Source: a virus. Taken from it: DNA of 24,178 bases. The notes under the pieces were generated by a model. The model did not search any database and had not been told where the DNA came from. It saw only the letters and a list, made by a program, of their open reading frames with translations. Of this stretch, positions 1 to 7,712 are shown piece by piece (within the stretch, counting starts at the first letter, position 1; each line of letters begins with the position of its first letter). The translations under genes were made by a program, and so were the position numbers. Where the stretch lies: the IMG/VR virus record IMGVR_UViG_3300042507_001612, positions 1 through 24,178 of that record. One strand, written 5' to 3'.

Positions 1-722
1 CCTTGAGCACCTGTGGCTCCTTGAGGACTTGCCCCTTGAGCGCCCGTGGCTCCTTGAGCGCCAGTGGCTCCTTGAGCGCCTGTGGCTCCTTGAGGACTTG
101 CCCCTTGAGCACCTTGAGCCCCTGGGGGTCCGGCTGGACCCGCATTCCCTTTGTCTCCTTGTGGACTTGCACCTTGAGCGCCCGTAGCTCCTTGAGCCCC
201 TGTATTACCTGCGTCTCCTTGTGGACTTGCCCCTTGAGCGCCCGTAGCTCCTTGAGGACCTTTGGCTCCTTGAGCACCTGTGGCTCCTTGAGGACTTGAA
301 CCTTGAGCCCCCGTGGCTCCTTGAGGACCTTTGGCTCCTTGAGCACCAATAGGGCCCGAAACTGCCGCCCCTTGAGCGCCAGTAGCCCCTTGTGGACCTT
401 TGGCTCCTTGAGCACCTACGGCTCCTGAAGTAGGTGCTCCTTGAGCGCCAGTAGCCCCTTGAGGACCTTTAGCTCCTTGAGCACCTGTGGCTCCTTGTGG
501 ACTTGCCCCTTGAGCTCCTTGAGGACCTTTGGCTCCTTGAGCACCCGTGGCTCCTTGTGGACTTGCTCCTTGAGCACCCGTAGCGCCAATGCCACCTTGT
601 GGACCTTTGGCTCCTTGAGCTCCTTGAGGACCAGTGCCAGTAGGACCCGTATTACCTTTTGCTCCTTGAGCGCCCGTAGGACCGGTAGGACCTTTGGCTC
701 CTTGAGCACCGGTAGGACCTGT
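1..722 (-). repeat. Collagen-like Gly-X-Y coding repeats
   Basis: The DNA is a run of degenerate 9-nt units encoding Gly-X-Y, with longer super-repeats around [12 protein letters not shown] and [10 protein letters not shown]. Codons for the same residue vary (GGA, GGT, GGC, GGG), so the amino-acid pattern is conserved better than the DNA. The array continues past position 1. Confidence 0.9.
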
Positions 723-1124
723 GTTGTGAACTAATAAATTACCTACAAAATAATTGTGGTCGGGTTCTACTTCAATACTAATAAAAGAAATATCACCTTC
801 TACTAATTTAAGTGAGGTGATTTCTAATCCGTTAAGGAGTGATTTTTTTAAGTGGTATACATCTAAAGGATTTAACCACTCACCATCTTGTGAATAGAAA
901 AGTGATTTGATGGATGTTTTTAATTGTGAACCATCACTAAAATTTATGTGGTAGTATTCACTATCAAAACCGATGTGTTTAGAAACAACTTTACCTTCAC
1001 TAATAGTTTGGGCTTGAGTATTGTAACTTTTTACTACATCGCCAAGTTGGATATCTTTGATAGGGATTAGTATTCCATTAACCTCTAACAAAGTATCTTC
1101 GTATAATGCGTGTATTAAACTCAT
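1..1124 (-). CDS. Hint (intein-like) domain fused to collagen-like fibre protein, 3' end outside window
   Basis: ATG at 1124 is preceded by AAAGG, and the frame stays open for 374 codons to the window edge, so the C-terminus is missing. Residues 6-134 read as a Hint/mini-intein fold. Block A is [12 protein letters not shown], followed by [10 protein letters not shown], and the end is [12 protein letters not shown] followed by Thr135, which matches intein blocks F and G with the terminal His-Asn. From Thr135 on the protein is Gly-X-Y repeats ([10 protein letters not shown] type) rich in Ala, Gln, Thr and Pro. The triplets are broken about seven times by GASPQG or GSSPQG and once each by GAPTSG and GTG. 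Collagen-like stalks are known in phage tail fibres, so a fibre or virion-surface role is inferred. The Hint part has no Cys, starts with Ala, and lacks the block B His, so full splicing looks unlikely. Asn-driven C-terminal cleavage before Thr135 remains possible. It is the last gene of the fibre cluster in this window. Confidence 0.85.
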   Translation of the reverse strand, partial: MSLIHALYEDTLLEVNGILIPIKDIQLGDVVKSYNTQAQTISEGKVVSKHIGFDSEYYHINFSDGSQLKTSIKSLFYSQDGEWLNPLDVYHLKKSLLNGLEITSLKLVEGDISFISIEVEPDHNYFVGNLLVHNTGPTGAQGAKGPTGPTGAQGAKGNTGPTGTGPQGAQGAKGPQGGIGATGAQGASPQGATGAQGAKGPQGAQGASPQGATGAQGAKGPQGATGAQGAPTSGAVGAQGAKGPQGATGAQGAAVSGPIGAQGAKGPQGATGAQGSSPQGATGAQGAKGPQGATGAQGASPQGDAGNTGAQGATGAQGASPQGDKGNAGPAGPPGAQGAQGASPQGATGAQGATGAQGATGAQGASPQGATGAQ

Positions 1125-1145
1125 TTTTTTAACCTTTTAGACTGA

Positions 1146-1724
1146 TTAGTTTCCAACTTGGAAATAAATATTAAATGTATACAAATCAGATGTATTTGTG
1201 GTTTTATCCATAAAAAATGCAAGTCTATCTGTTTTTGAAAAAGAAAATGTTGGACCATAAACATATTCCGTTACAGTTCTTGCAGCACCCTGTGATGCAC
1301 TTTGAGCTACACCTAATGTAGAACCATTTTTATATCCTCTAATTGAAAAAGAACTACTCACTGTGTTAGTTTCACCTACCATCAATTCAATTCTTTCAAT
1401 GTAACCATCCGAAGGGGCTAACCAATTGGCAAATGGTGAAGTATCACCCTCTTGAACATCGGTAATTCCACTCATGGGTGCATACCCTTGAGTTAGTGTT
1501 TTAAAATCAACAACATTATTAAAATTTACATAGTTTTTGATTGATGATGAGGCTGCGCTAATATCTGAAAGAATTTCAGCGCCTGTTCTAAAATCAACAT
1601 TACCATTTGTATCTAATACCAAAAATTTATCGGTATCGGTTCCGGCATTAGTAATACCGCTGAGTTTTAATTGATTTAATTCTGCGTTACTACCGGAGGT
1701 AATAACTTTTTTCCAATTTGGCAT
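1146..1724 (-). CDS. Phage structural protein, probable fibre or decoration component
   Basis: The 192-aa product starts MPNWKKVITSGSNAELNQLK. I chose ATG 1724 because AAAGGATAGGG lies just upstream and because the N-terminus matches that of the gene starting at 2864 (MPTFKKIVVSGSA). A GTG 14 codons further up at 1766 has no such support. The shared start suggests a common virion-attachment segment of about 20 residues. Residues 65-192 are rich in Thr, Ser, aromatic residues and alternating hydrophobics (IRGYKNGSTLG, AFFMDKTTNTSDLYTFNIYF), consistent with a beta-sandwich head domain. The function is inferred only from composition and its place among fibre-like genes. It follows a terminator, a promoter-like motif and an 87-nt leader that may fold. 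Confidence 0.75.
   Translation of the reverse strand: MPNWKKVITSGSNAELNQLKLSGITNAGTDTDKFLVLDTNGNVDFRTGAEILSDISAASSSIKNYVNFNNVVDFKTLTQGYAPMSGITDVQEGDTSPFANWLAPSDGYIERIELMVGETNTVSSSFSIRGYKNGSTLGVAQSASQGAARTVTEYVYGPTFSFSKTDRLAFFMDKTTNTSDLYTFNIYFQVGN
1163..1170 (-). promoter_or_regulatory. TATTTATT motif upstream of Hint-collagen gene
   Basis: Coding strand reads TATTTATT, 38 nt before ATG 1124, inside the 3' end of the preceding gene. It is one of ten copies placed upstream of genes in this window, and a candidate promoter element. Confidence 0.35.
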
Positions 1725-1741
1725 ATCCCTATCCTTTATTG

Positions 1742-1788
1742 TGGTTGGTAACACTTTCGTGCCCACTTCCCTTTCAGGCCAACAACCA
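1742..1788 (-). promoter_or_regulatory. Possible structured 5' leader (three-way junction with two GAAA tetraloops)
   Basis: Read on the minus strand, the leader of the gene at 1724 has a closing stem (GTTGG with CCAAC, or in a shifted register TGGTTG with CAACCA). It encloses two short hairpins, CCU-GAAA-GGG (1778-1769) and GCAC-GAAA-GUGU (1762-1751). Both loops are GNRA type, and the ribosome-binding site follows about 10 nt later. I do not recognise a known riboswitch or ribozyme family. The stems are short, so chance is possible. Confidence 0.3.
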
Positions 1789-1811
1789 AGATTTTTATTA
1801 TTACAATCTTA

Positions 1812-1819
1812 AATAAATA
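1812..1819 (-). promoter_or_regulatory. TATTTATT motif after terminator
   Basis: Coding strand reads CTATTTATT, 17 nt downstream of a terminator hairpin and 87 nt before ATG 1724. This is where a new promoter would be expected. Confidence 0.4.
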
Positions 1820-1836
1820 GATAAATTCAAAATAAA

Positions 1837-1859
1837 AAACCCTCCACTTGGGAGGGTTT
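1837..1859 (-). terminator. Intrinsic terminator after 55-aa gene
   Basis: A perfect 9-bp stem (AAACCCTCC with GGAGGGTTT) and 5-nt loop begin 4 nt after the stop of the 55-aa gene. On the minus strand the stem is followed by TTTTTTATTTT when the stem's own T residues are counted. The plus-strand side has a poorer T-run, so it acts mainly on minus-strand transcripts. Confidence 0.85.
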
Positions 1860-1863
1860 CTTT

Positions 1864-2031
1864 TTAGGATTTTGACTTTAAGATTCCTTCTTGTAATTTG
1901 ACTGCCAATCGGTAGACAAATTCAATGTCTTTACCTTTGAAGGGAACCTCACCAAGTCCGATTAGAAGGGCCTCAAGCTCTCGTGTTGAGAGCTTGAGTT
2001 CCACTTCTTTTGGAGAATCGTTTTTTGCCAT
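1864..2031 (-). CDS. Small hypothetical protein (55 aa)
   Basis: ATG 2031 opens a 55-aa frame, MAKNDSPKEVELKLSTRELE and so on, ending TAA at 1864. It is supported by its fit between the 2058 stop and the terminator at 1837-1859, ordinary phage-like codon use, and a charged, helical composition with no low complexity. The leader has no strong Shine-Dalgarno sequence. I do not recognise a family. It closes the transcription unit of the fibre gene above it, so a small virion-associated or assembly role is possible but unproven. Confidence 0.7.
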   Translation of the reverse strand: MAKNDSPKEVELKLSTRELEALLIGLGEVPFKGKDIEFVYRLAVKLQEGILKSKS

Positions 2032-2057
2032 AAATCAAAACTTTTTATATCAAGTTA

Positions 2058-2864
2058 TTAAGAAGCTTCTTGGTCATCAAGAATAAAAATACCCGAAGCA
2101 TTTATAACAATGTTACCAGCCTTGTAATAAGTTCCGGCAGCTTGTACACTTGATGTAGTACCTAAAATAACAGTAGCCATAAATCCGTCTGCGGTGAGGT
2201 CACCTGTCGTAGCACTTGCTCCAGCTTCTACCGACCAACGTGCGGTCAAGGAGTCCCAGTAGAATGCGTTACCTACACCATTTGAACCAGACTGAACAAC
2301 GATACCACCTTCAATAGGAGAACCACCAGTTGAACCGGAGTTTAATAAGATAAACTTATCTTCAATGTTTAAGTTTGTGGAATTAATTGTAGTTGTAGTT
2401 CCATCTACAAATAAAGTACCTGTGATTGAAACATTACCAGTTGCAGTTATATCCTTAAATGTTACGTCATTGGTAGTTCCAACACCTTGAATTGTACCAG
2501 TTCCTTCAAGAGTAGTTACTCTACCCGCGATACTCGCGGCCGTAGTCGCGATGGAAGATGAAGTAGTGGTAAATGCACCACTAATAGCGGTCTTTAATGC
2601 GTAAGAGGATGTAGCAGCTGTAAGTGTTCCAATATCAGTCGTATTGGTTGTAATATTAGTCGTATTAGTTGCAATGTTAGTTTCATTGGTTGTAATTCTT
2701 GTTGATAATCCACCGGATACTGCGGTAAACGCACCACTAATATCGGCTGCAATTTGGGCTGATGATGATACTATTCCACCACCGATAGATGCAATGTATC
2801 CCACGTCATTGGTTAGTTGTGAAATAGCACTTCCACTAACTACGATTTTTTTAAATGTTGGCAT
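2058..2864 (-). CDS. Fibre-like structural protein
   Basis: The product has 268 aa, with AAGGAG 8 nt before ATG 2864. The N-terminus, MPTFKKIVVSGSAISQLTND, parallels the gene starting at 1724. Residues 55-75 contain an NxTNIxTNTT repeat (NETNIATNTTNITTNTTDIG), typical of trimeric coiled or beta-helical stalks in phage fibres. The C-terminal half has the motif GNVSITGTLFVDGTTTTINS followed by NLNIEDKFILLNSG, a pattern I associate with structural proteins of T4-like aquatic phages. A fibre or virion-surface protein is the best reading, and the exact position on the particle is unknown. A near-match of the recurring promoter-like motif (TACTTATT, 2916-2923) lies 51 nt upstream. Confidence 0.75.
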   Translation of the reverse strand: MPTFKKIVVSGSAISQLTNDVGYIASIGGGIVSSSAQIAADISGAFTAVSGGLSTRITTNETNIATNTTNITTNTTDIGTLTAATSSYALKTAISGAFTTTSSSIATTAASIAGRVTTLEGTGTIQGVGTTNDVTFKDITATGNVSITGTLFVDGTTTTINSTNLNIEDKFILLNSGSTGGSPIEGGIVVQSGSNGVGNAFYWDSLTARWSVEAGASATTGDLTADGFMATVILGTTSSVQAAGTYYKAGNIVINASGIFILDDQEAS

Positions 2865-2923
2865 TTTAATTCTCCTTTTTTGTTAATGCACTAACGGAAC
2901 TTTTTAGATATCATTAATAAGTA

Positions 2924-3682
2924 TTAAGATATTAAGTAAAAACTACTTGCTGAGTAAGCAATTGTTCCTATGGGTGCGTTATTTAAATCTTTATTCATAT
3001 CACCCAAAACTACAAATCCATCTGAATTAACTTCAAACGATTTAAATGAACCACTACCAACTGATAGTGAACCTGTAATTTGAATATTATTTGTTGTTGA
3101 GTAGAATGAACCTGTTAAAGTGAAGATTCCACTAACTATGGCTATATTGGTAACAGCGTTTGTAAAATGTTGTGATGATGTATCTAATCTAAACTCAAGT
3201 TCTTTAGAAATACCATCGCCATTTGTATCAGACAGCGATGTAAAAATTTGAATACCATCACCAGCAATAATTTCTAAAGAATCAGAGCCCGTTGCAACTA
3301 ATGTAGCTGAACCGCTTACTATAATATCACGGAAGTGTGAGCCAATTGAAACAAAAGCAGTTCCGCTAATTGATTCAGTTACATTTAATCCGGTTGAGGA
3401 ATCAAATTGTAAGTTACTAAATACTTTGTTAATTTGCTCACCGGATGGTGTTGAACCCGATATGGTAAGTCCACCTACAACTTCCCATCCAATAATTGAG
3501 TTATAATTTGCAATATCAGTTAATACAAAAAGAGTGTTATTATCGGTTTGATAAACTAACAATCCCTCATAAACATTCGCAGCGGAAAACCCAAGTAGTT
3601 CGCTTTGATTTTGGACCACAAATCTTGAATCAACCGGGTCAATGTTTAATATATTAAATCCACTGGGTAAATTAATAGCCAT
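2924..3682 (-). CDS. Fibre-like structural protein
   Basis: The product has 252 aa. ATG 3682 is preferred over an in-frame TTG at 3688 because AAGGAG sits 7 nt before it, overlapping the TAA stop of the upstream gene. The upstream stop and this ribosome-binding site are therefore fused, suggesting coupled translation. The N-terminal part (MAINLPSGFNILNIDPVDSR, then YEGLLVYQTDNNTLFVLTD) looks like the start of phage virion-surface proteins. The rest is Ser/Thr/Gly-rich beta material (TLTGSFYSTTNNIQITGSLS). There is no Cys, no signal peptide and no membrane segment. Function is inferred from composition and location in a run of four similar genes. Confidence 0.7.
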   Translation of the reverse strand: MAINLPSGFNILNIDPVDSRFVVQNQSELLGFSAANVYEGLLVYQTDNNTLFVLTDIANYNSIIGWEVVGGLTISGSTPSGEQINKVFSNLQFDSSTGLNVTESISGTAFVSIGSHFRDIIVSGSATLVATGSDSLEIIAGDGIQIFTSLSDTNGDGISKELEFRLDTSSQHFTNAVTNIAIVSGIFTLTGSFYSTTNNIQITGSLSVGSGSFKSFEVNSDGFVVLGDMNKDLNNAPIGTIAYSASSFYLIS

Positions 3683-3693
3683 TATCAATCTCC

Positions 3694-5202
3694 TTATGTA
3701 AGAATGTATGTTATTGAATTACCAGCACCACCCGCCTGAAGGGTATTTGACCTGTAAATTTTGTAGCTTCCAACAGTAGTAAGTGTAAATGATGAAAATA
3801 CACTAAACCCACTTGTCGTAATATCTGTTAAGTTTGATAAAGAACTATTGAATACTATATAAAGGAATTTATCACCTGTCCAACTAATTGTTACTGATTG
3901 TCCACTTGCAGTTGTTGTTCCTTTTGCAATCGTTCCTATTGTTCCACCCAATGCAGTATCCCAAGTAGCTAAATTAGCTAATTCAGCAGCGGTGAAACTT
4001 GTAGCAGTTGATGCTCCATATCTTAAACTTCTAATTTTTGTATAGGTAGTAGTTGTGGTTGATGTTGTTGTTAAATCAGGAATATTATCACCCAATGGAG
4101 ATGCGTAGTTTGCAGTTGCGATTATACTAATTGAAGTAGAACCTGTCGCTGAACCTGTTATAAGGTAAGGTGATTCTACGTTTGTTGTCACACTTGTCAA
4201 ATTCCAACTATTAGAAGGATTTACAGATGATGGTGTAAATGTAATACTACCCGTTGCACCCTGTTCGATTTGATTGGAACTAAATCCCAACTGAACCGAT
4301 GGTGTTGCACTTAATGTAGGTGCTGCAGGGTTGGTTTTAGATACTGTTCCCGTTGTAGTAGTTGATGTTTTGAATAAACTAGCATCCAATGGAGAACTAG
4401 CAGTATATTCCAATTTATATGTGTGAGAACCTGATGTCGTTGCACTAAATGTTAAAGATGTTCCACTACCAACTTGTGTTAATAGAGTTGCTCCTTCATA
4501 TAATGAGGCACTTACTAATGTATATCCTTGATTATTCCAAGTTCCATTAACTGAATATGTATCGGTTATGTTATTAAATCTATCGGTTTCAAATCCACTT
4601 AAAGTGGCTGCTAATGATGTTGGTTCGGTTGGTGTTCCAAAAATAAATTTTAATCTACCATCAACAAAAGTAACTGCAACATTATTGTCAAAATCAGCTA
4701 CTTCAATTTCATTTAAAGAAAGATTACCACTTTCAGTAATAAAAGTAAGAGAGCCTCCACCACCAAAACCACTTGCAGCAGCAGAGGCTGAAATGAATGT
4801 AGAACTTATAAATGAAGCGGTTAAAGCACTCAACACACTCATTGAAGAGGTTTGTGTTGAATTCACAAATCCTAAATCTGCAATTTGAGTAGAGCTACTA
4901 ATTGTTCCCGGAGGAACAGTGCCTGATACTGCGGCTTGTACTTGACCAGATAGTGTACTTACACTACTTTCAATTGTAGTAAATCTTGTGGAAGTAGATG
5001 CTGAAATTGCAGGATATGTTACTTCTCTAAACCTATTATTTGAAATAATAGAATTTGCTTGGAATGGTTGTATTGTGGTTGGTTTATTAACAATGCTATT
5101 GAAATCAATTTGCGTTGAACCAGATACGATTTCACTACCAAGTAGTGAACCACTAATTGTTCCCTGAAATGAACCAAAAAAAGACCCTGAATAATCGGCC
5201 AT
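3694..5202 (-). CDS. Large Ser/Thr-rich fibre or adhesin-like structural protein
   Basis: The product has 502 aa, and GGAG lies 9 nt before ATG 5202. It starts MADYSGSFFGSFQGTISGSL, and residues 1-150 are Ser/Gly/Thr repeats around SGSTQI and SSSTQIADLGF. Residues 190-390 hold beta-rich segments resembling Ig-like modules (TLSGFETDRFNNITDTYSVN, FTPSSVNPSNSWNLTSVTTN) with a Thr-rich linker (TTTSTTTTTYT). The C-terminus, from about residue 395, may be a receptor-binding or tip domain. Such composition is typical of phage receptor-contacting proteins, but I see no named domain. It follows phoH across a hairpin that carries the recurring AT motif in its loop. Confidence 0.75.
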   Translation of the reverse strand: MADYSGSFFGSFQGTISGSLLGSEIVSGSTQIDFNSIVNKPTTIQPFQANSIISNNRFREVTYPAISASTSTRFTTIESSVSTLSGQVQAAVSGTVPPGTISSSTQIADLGFVNSTQTSSMSVLSALTASFISSTFISASAAASGFGGGGSLTFITESGNLSLNEIEVADFDNNVAVTFVDGRLKFIFGTPTEPTSLAATLSGFETDRFNNITDTYSVNGTWNNQGYTLVSASLYEGATLLTQVGSGTSLTFSATTSGSHTYKLEYTASSPLDASLFKTSTTTTGTVSKTNPAAPTLSATPSVQLGFSSNQIEQGATGSITFTPSSVNPSNSWNLTSVTTNVESPYLITGSATGSTSISIIATANYASPLGDNIPDLTTTSTTTTTYTKIRSLRYGASTATSFTAAELANLATWDTALGGTIGTIAKGTTTASGQSVTISWTGDKFLYIVFNSSLSNLTDITTSGFSVFSSFTLTTVGSYKIYRSNTLQAGGAGNSITYILT

Positions 5203-5231
5203 GCAAGTTCTCCAACTGTAAATAAAATAGT

Positions 5232-5258
5232 ATCTCTAATCAATAAATAGTTAGAGAT
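5232..5258 (-). promoter_or_regulatory. Hairpin with TATTTATT motif in its loop
   Basis: ATCTCTAA (5232-5239) and TTAGAGAT (5251-5258) form a perfect 8-bp stem around an 11-nt loop. On the coding strand the loop contains CTATTTATT (motif core 5242-5249), 39 nt before ATG 5202. It could be a promoter inside an operator-like inverted repeat, a processing site, or a weak terminator after phoH. The T-run after the stem is poor. Confidence 0.4.
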
Positions 5259-5271
5259 TCACCATAACTTA

Positions 5272-5928
5272 TTAGAATGAATATAATAGTCTTAAAACTT
5301 CATCAAGGGCTTCGTGTCGGTGGTTATCTTTTAAATTTACCGTGTATACAAACTTTGATTCTTTTAATTTAGCAACATCGTGTACTGCTGAATCATTTGA
5401 AAACTTTAAATCAATTTGTTGTGCGTCTCCGGTAAGAATCATACGAGACCCCTTACCCAATCTACCCAATACCATTGCTAACTGATTTTTAGTTAAGTTC
5501 TGAAACTCATCTACTATACATATACAATTATCAAAAGTTCTACCACGAAAATGTGTTAAAGATACCAATTCAATATTTTCATCTTTTTCCATTGCTTCTA
5601 ATATTGTAGATTTGTTATATACCTTTCTCATATTAGAACGAATAGGAACTAACCAAGGTTCCATTTTTTCTTCCAAAGAACCAGGTAAAAATCCATTATC
5701 TTCATTAGAAACAGTAGGTCTCGTGATTACTATTTTGTTAATATTTCTTTTAAAATATAAATCCAATGCAATCTGAACTGCAAGTAGGGTTTTACCACTA
5801 CCTGCTTTTCCTAAAACAAAATTAAATGGATGTTCAAGAATTTGTGCTTTAGCGTTTTTTTGTTCATCGGATAAAGTGATTGAAAATTTAATATCACCTT
5901 TTGGAACTCTTTTTTCCGTATTCTCCAT
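5272..5928 (-). CDS. phoH: PhoH-like P-loop ATPase
   Basis: The product has 218 aa. Walker A is GKAGSGKT at residues 40-47. Walker B is CIVDEFQN at 137-144. A conserved segment RMILTGDAQQID lies near residue 165, and ITRPTVSNEDNGFLPGS near 68-84. Together these match the PhoH family found in many marine and freshwater phages. The family binds and hydrolyses nucleotides, and the phage role is not settled. Length is normal for phage PhoH, which lacks extra N-terminal domains. It lies between the capsid gene terminator and the fibre cluster, with its own promoter-like motif upstream, so it may be transcribed separately from the head genes. Confidence 0.93.
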   Translation of the reverse strand: MENTEKRVPKGDIKFSITLSDEQKNAKAQILEHPFNFVLGKAGSGKTLLAVQIALDLYFKRNINKIVITRPTVSNEDNGFLPGSLEEKMEPWLVPIRSNMRKVYNKSTILEAMEKDENIELVSLTHFRGRTFDNCICIVDEFQNLTKNQLAMVLGRLGKGSRMILTGDAQQIDLKFSNDSAVHDVAKLKESKFVYTVNLKDNHRHEALDEVLRLLYSF

Positions 5929-5967
5929 AAATCCTTTATAGATAAATTAGTATTACAAAACCTTTAA

Positions 5968-5975
5968 TATAAATA
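5968..5975 (-). promoter_or_regulatory. TATTTATA motif between terminator and phoH
   Basis: Coding strand reads GATATTTATATT, 39 nt before ATG 5928 and just downstream of the capsid gene terminator. Its complement is TATAAATA, the T4 late-promoter consensus, but facing the wrong way for these genes. Confidence 0.4.
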
Positions 5976-5991
5976 TCTTGTATATAACAAA

Positions 5992-6015
5992 AAAGGGGGT
6001 CCGAAGACCCCCTTT
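5992..6015 (-). terminator. Strong intrinsic terminator after major capsid gene
   Basis: On the minus strand, AAAGGGGGTC-TTCG-GACCCCCTTTTTT gives a perfect 10-bp stem with a UUCG tetraloop and a T-run. It lies about 30 nt after the capsid stop codon and ends the head-gene transcript. Confidence 0.95.
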
Positions 6016-6046
6016 AAGTTTAATCAAAGTTTATAACTTTATCAGA

Positions 6047-7684
6047 TTAAGATAAAGTTTCTAAACCATGAACGTACACTTTACCGTAGAACTCACCACG
6101 AATCATTTCCTTCGCGTAACGAGTCATTACACCCTTACGAGGTTGGAAGTTTTTCGGGTCGTAAACTAACGGAGTCATAATCAATGGGATGTATGGAGCG
6201 TAAACAGCGCCAGTCTCAAGGAATTGTGAACCTTTGAAGCCCATCAATACTACGTTAGATTGCATGTATGGGTTTTTGTATACAGTGTAGCGGTTTGCGA
6301 ATGAACCTACTTGAGATACACCCATTGCGAACTGCATTGCTTCACCCGTACCATTTGATACGAATCCTGGGATAGATTCCAAGATTGTAGCAACATCAGG
6401 AGAAACTACCATAAAGTTAGCTCCACCTCTCATAGTCTTGGTGTGGATTTGGTTAGATACTCGTTGGAGAACCGTACCAAATGTTGAGAACCAAGTTCCT
6501 TGAGTGTAAGCTTGACCATTGGTTGCAGCATCTGCAAAGTTTGAACCATTCCATTGGAATCCAATTCTAGCTGACCAGTGACCTTCAGTTAATGCGTTTT
6601 GTTGTAACATATCCAAGATTTCGAGGTCGATTTCTTGAGAAATGTATTCAGATAACATTGAAGTCAATTCTGCTTCAGCATCAATTGAGTGGTATGCGTT
6701 CAAATCTTGAGCGAATTCTGGAGTCCATTGTGCTTTTAACTTACGAGTCTTAGCAACGATTGGAATAGAACGAAGCTCTACGTTCAATTCAGGAATACCT
6801 AAATCGGTTTCTGCGTTTGCAGCAAAACCAGCAGCAGTTTGTTCAAAGTCACCACGAGTAATATCCGTAGGTTGTTTGTGATACTTAATAAGTGCGTCAG
6901 TTGCGCCTGTAAGAGATGTTACTCTAACAACAAATTTAATTTGAGCATCATTTGAATTTATAGTTGTAAATTCAGGATAGTATTCTAAAATGTTAGTACC
7001 TTCGATTGAAAATGCGCGAACACCGTCTAAATCAGGACTAGTAAATGATGCGGTACTAAATGTAAGCGTTTGGTGAAGTATACCACCACCAGCTTCCGAT
7101 GATGACCATGCGGTATCGTAGTTAAAATCAGCAGCTGTAAGCGATGCTGTTACCATTGCAGTTGCAGTGGGAGCGGTAGCTTTAGTGCTGATAACAGCCG
7201 TGGGTACATCATTGATAGTGTAACCAAAACGACCAGCGCCATAAAGACCGCCAGTAGCTTGACCTGCGGTTTCGGTAACACCGAACACAGAGTCGTTTTG
7301 TGAATCTTTACCAGAACCGGTAGTGAAACCGGGCTGACCTGTACCATACTTGAAGTCCAAGTAGAATACAAGACCCGAAGGTAAGTTCATAGGTTGAACC
7401 GAAACGAATTCCTTCGCTGCGATTTCGGAGAAGATACGGCGAACTAAAGGAAGAGCTACACCAGCCCATTCTTCAGAGTTTGCCGATAGACCTGTAGCGG
7501 ATGCTTCAGATACTAATTGTTTTGCTTGGTTTTCAAGTAGAGTAGCCATGCCTGCTTTTTCAAAGTCTGAAGATAATCCTTCTAAAAGGCCAGTCTTGAC
7601 CCATTTAGATACGACACCTTTAGTCTCTTCAGACATTCTCTTGTTGAAACCAGCAGATTCAGCTAAAATGTTATTTACTTTCAT
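6047..7684 (-). CDS. 23: Major capsid protein, T4 gp23-like precursor
   Basis: The product has 545 aa; T4 gp23 has 521. AAAAGGAT lies just before ATG 7684. The stretch LVRRIFSEIAAKEFVSVQPM with NLPSGLVFYLDFKYG (about 79-114) aligns with the T4 gp23 region VRRAIPNLIAFDICGVQPMN. A predicted cleavage site for the prohead protease is LVSE|A at E60|A61, close to the known gp23 site E65|A66. That would leave a mature shell protein of about 485 aa. The C-terminal part (RYTVYKNPYMQSNVVLMGFKG, then YIPLIMTPLVYDPKNFQPRK) fits the HK97-fold core. The N-terminus MKVNNILAES also resembles the capsid-targeting peptides of neighbouring head proteins. It is the last head gene before a strong terminator. The identification is firm; the cleavage position is inferred. 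Confidence 0.95.
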   Translation of the reverse strand: MKVNNILAESAGFNKRMSEETKGVVSKWVKTGLLEGLSSDFEKAGMATLLENQAKQLVSEASATGLSANSEEWAGVALPLVRRIFSEIAAKEFVSVQPMNLPSGLVFYLDFKYGTGQPGFTTGSGKDSQNDSVFGVTETAGQATGGLYGAGRFGYTINDVPTAVISTKATAPTATAMVTASLTAADFNYDTAWSSSEAGGGILHQTLTFSTASFTSPDLDGVRAFSIEGTNILEYYPEFTTINSNDAQIKFVVRVTSLTGATDALIKYHKQPTDITRGDFEQTAAGFAANAETDLGIPELNVELRSIPIVAKTRKLKAQWTPEFAQDLNAYHSIDAEAELTSMLSEYISQEIDLEILDMLQQNALTEGHWSARIGFQWNGSNFADAATNGQAYTQGTWFSTFGTVLQRVSNQIHTKTMRGGANFMVVSPDVATILESIPGFVSNGTGEAMQFAMGVSQVGSFANRYTVYKNPYMQSNVVLMGFKGSQFLETGAVYAPYIPLIMTPLVYDPKNFQPRKGVMTRYAKEMIRGEFYGKVYVHGLETLS

Positions 7685-7712
7685 TTTAATCCTTTTCTTT
7701 TTTTGATTTTTA

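Noticed and set aside
3-734. Plus-strand and alternative minus-frame ORFs (3-299, 441-734, 416-709)
   Set aside because: They are low-complexity shadows of the collagen-coding repeat, whose minus-strand Gly-X-Y frame is continuous with the Hint domain.
1725-1766. GTG-initiated 14-codon extension of the 192-aa gene
   Set aside because: The ATG at 1724 has a clear ribosome-binding site and an N-terminus shared with the gene at 2864; the extension covers the possible leader RNA.
1742-1788. Hammerhead ribozyme or glutamine (glnA) riboswitch
   Set aside because: GAAA loops and GGGAAGUGGG gave a passing resemblance, but the CUGAUGA core and the CGAAGGAACG element are absent.
5019-5243. Minus-strand 74-aa ORF overlapping the start of the 502-aa fibre gene
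   Set aside because: Out-of-frame shadow covering the fibre gene's start and leader; no ribosome-binding site.
7150-7371. Minus-strand 73-aa ORF inside the capsid gene
   Set aside because: Lies wholly inside the gp23-like gene in another frame, with no independent support.
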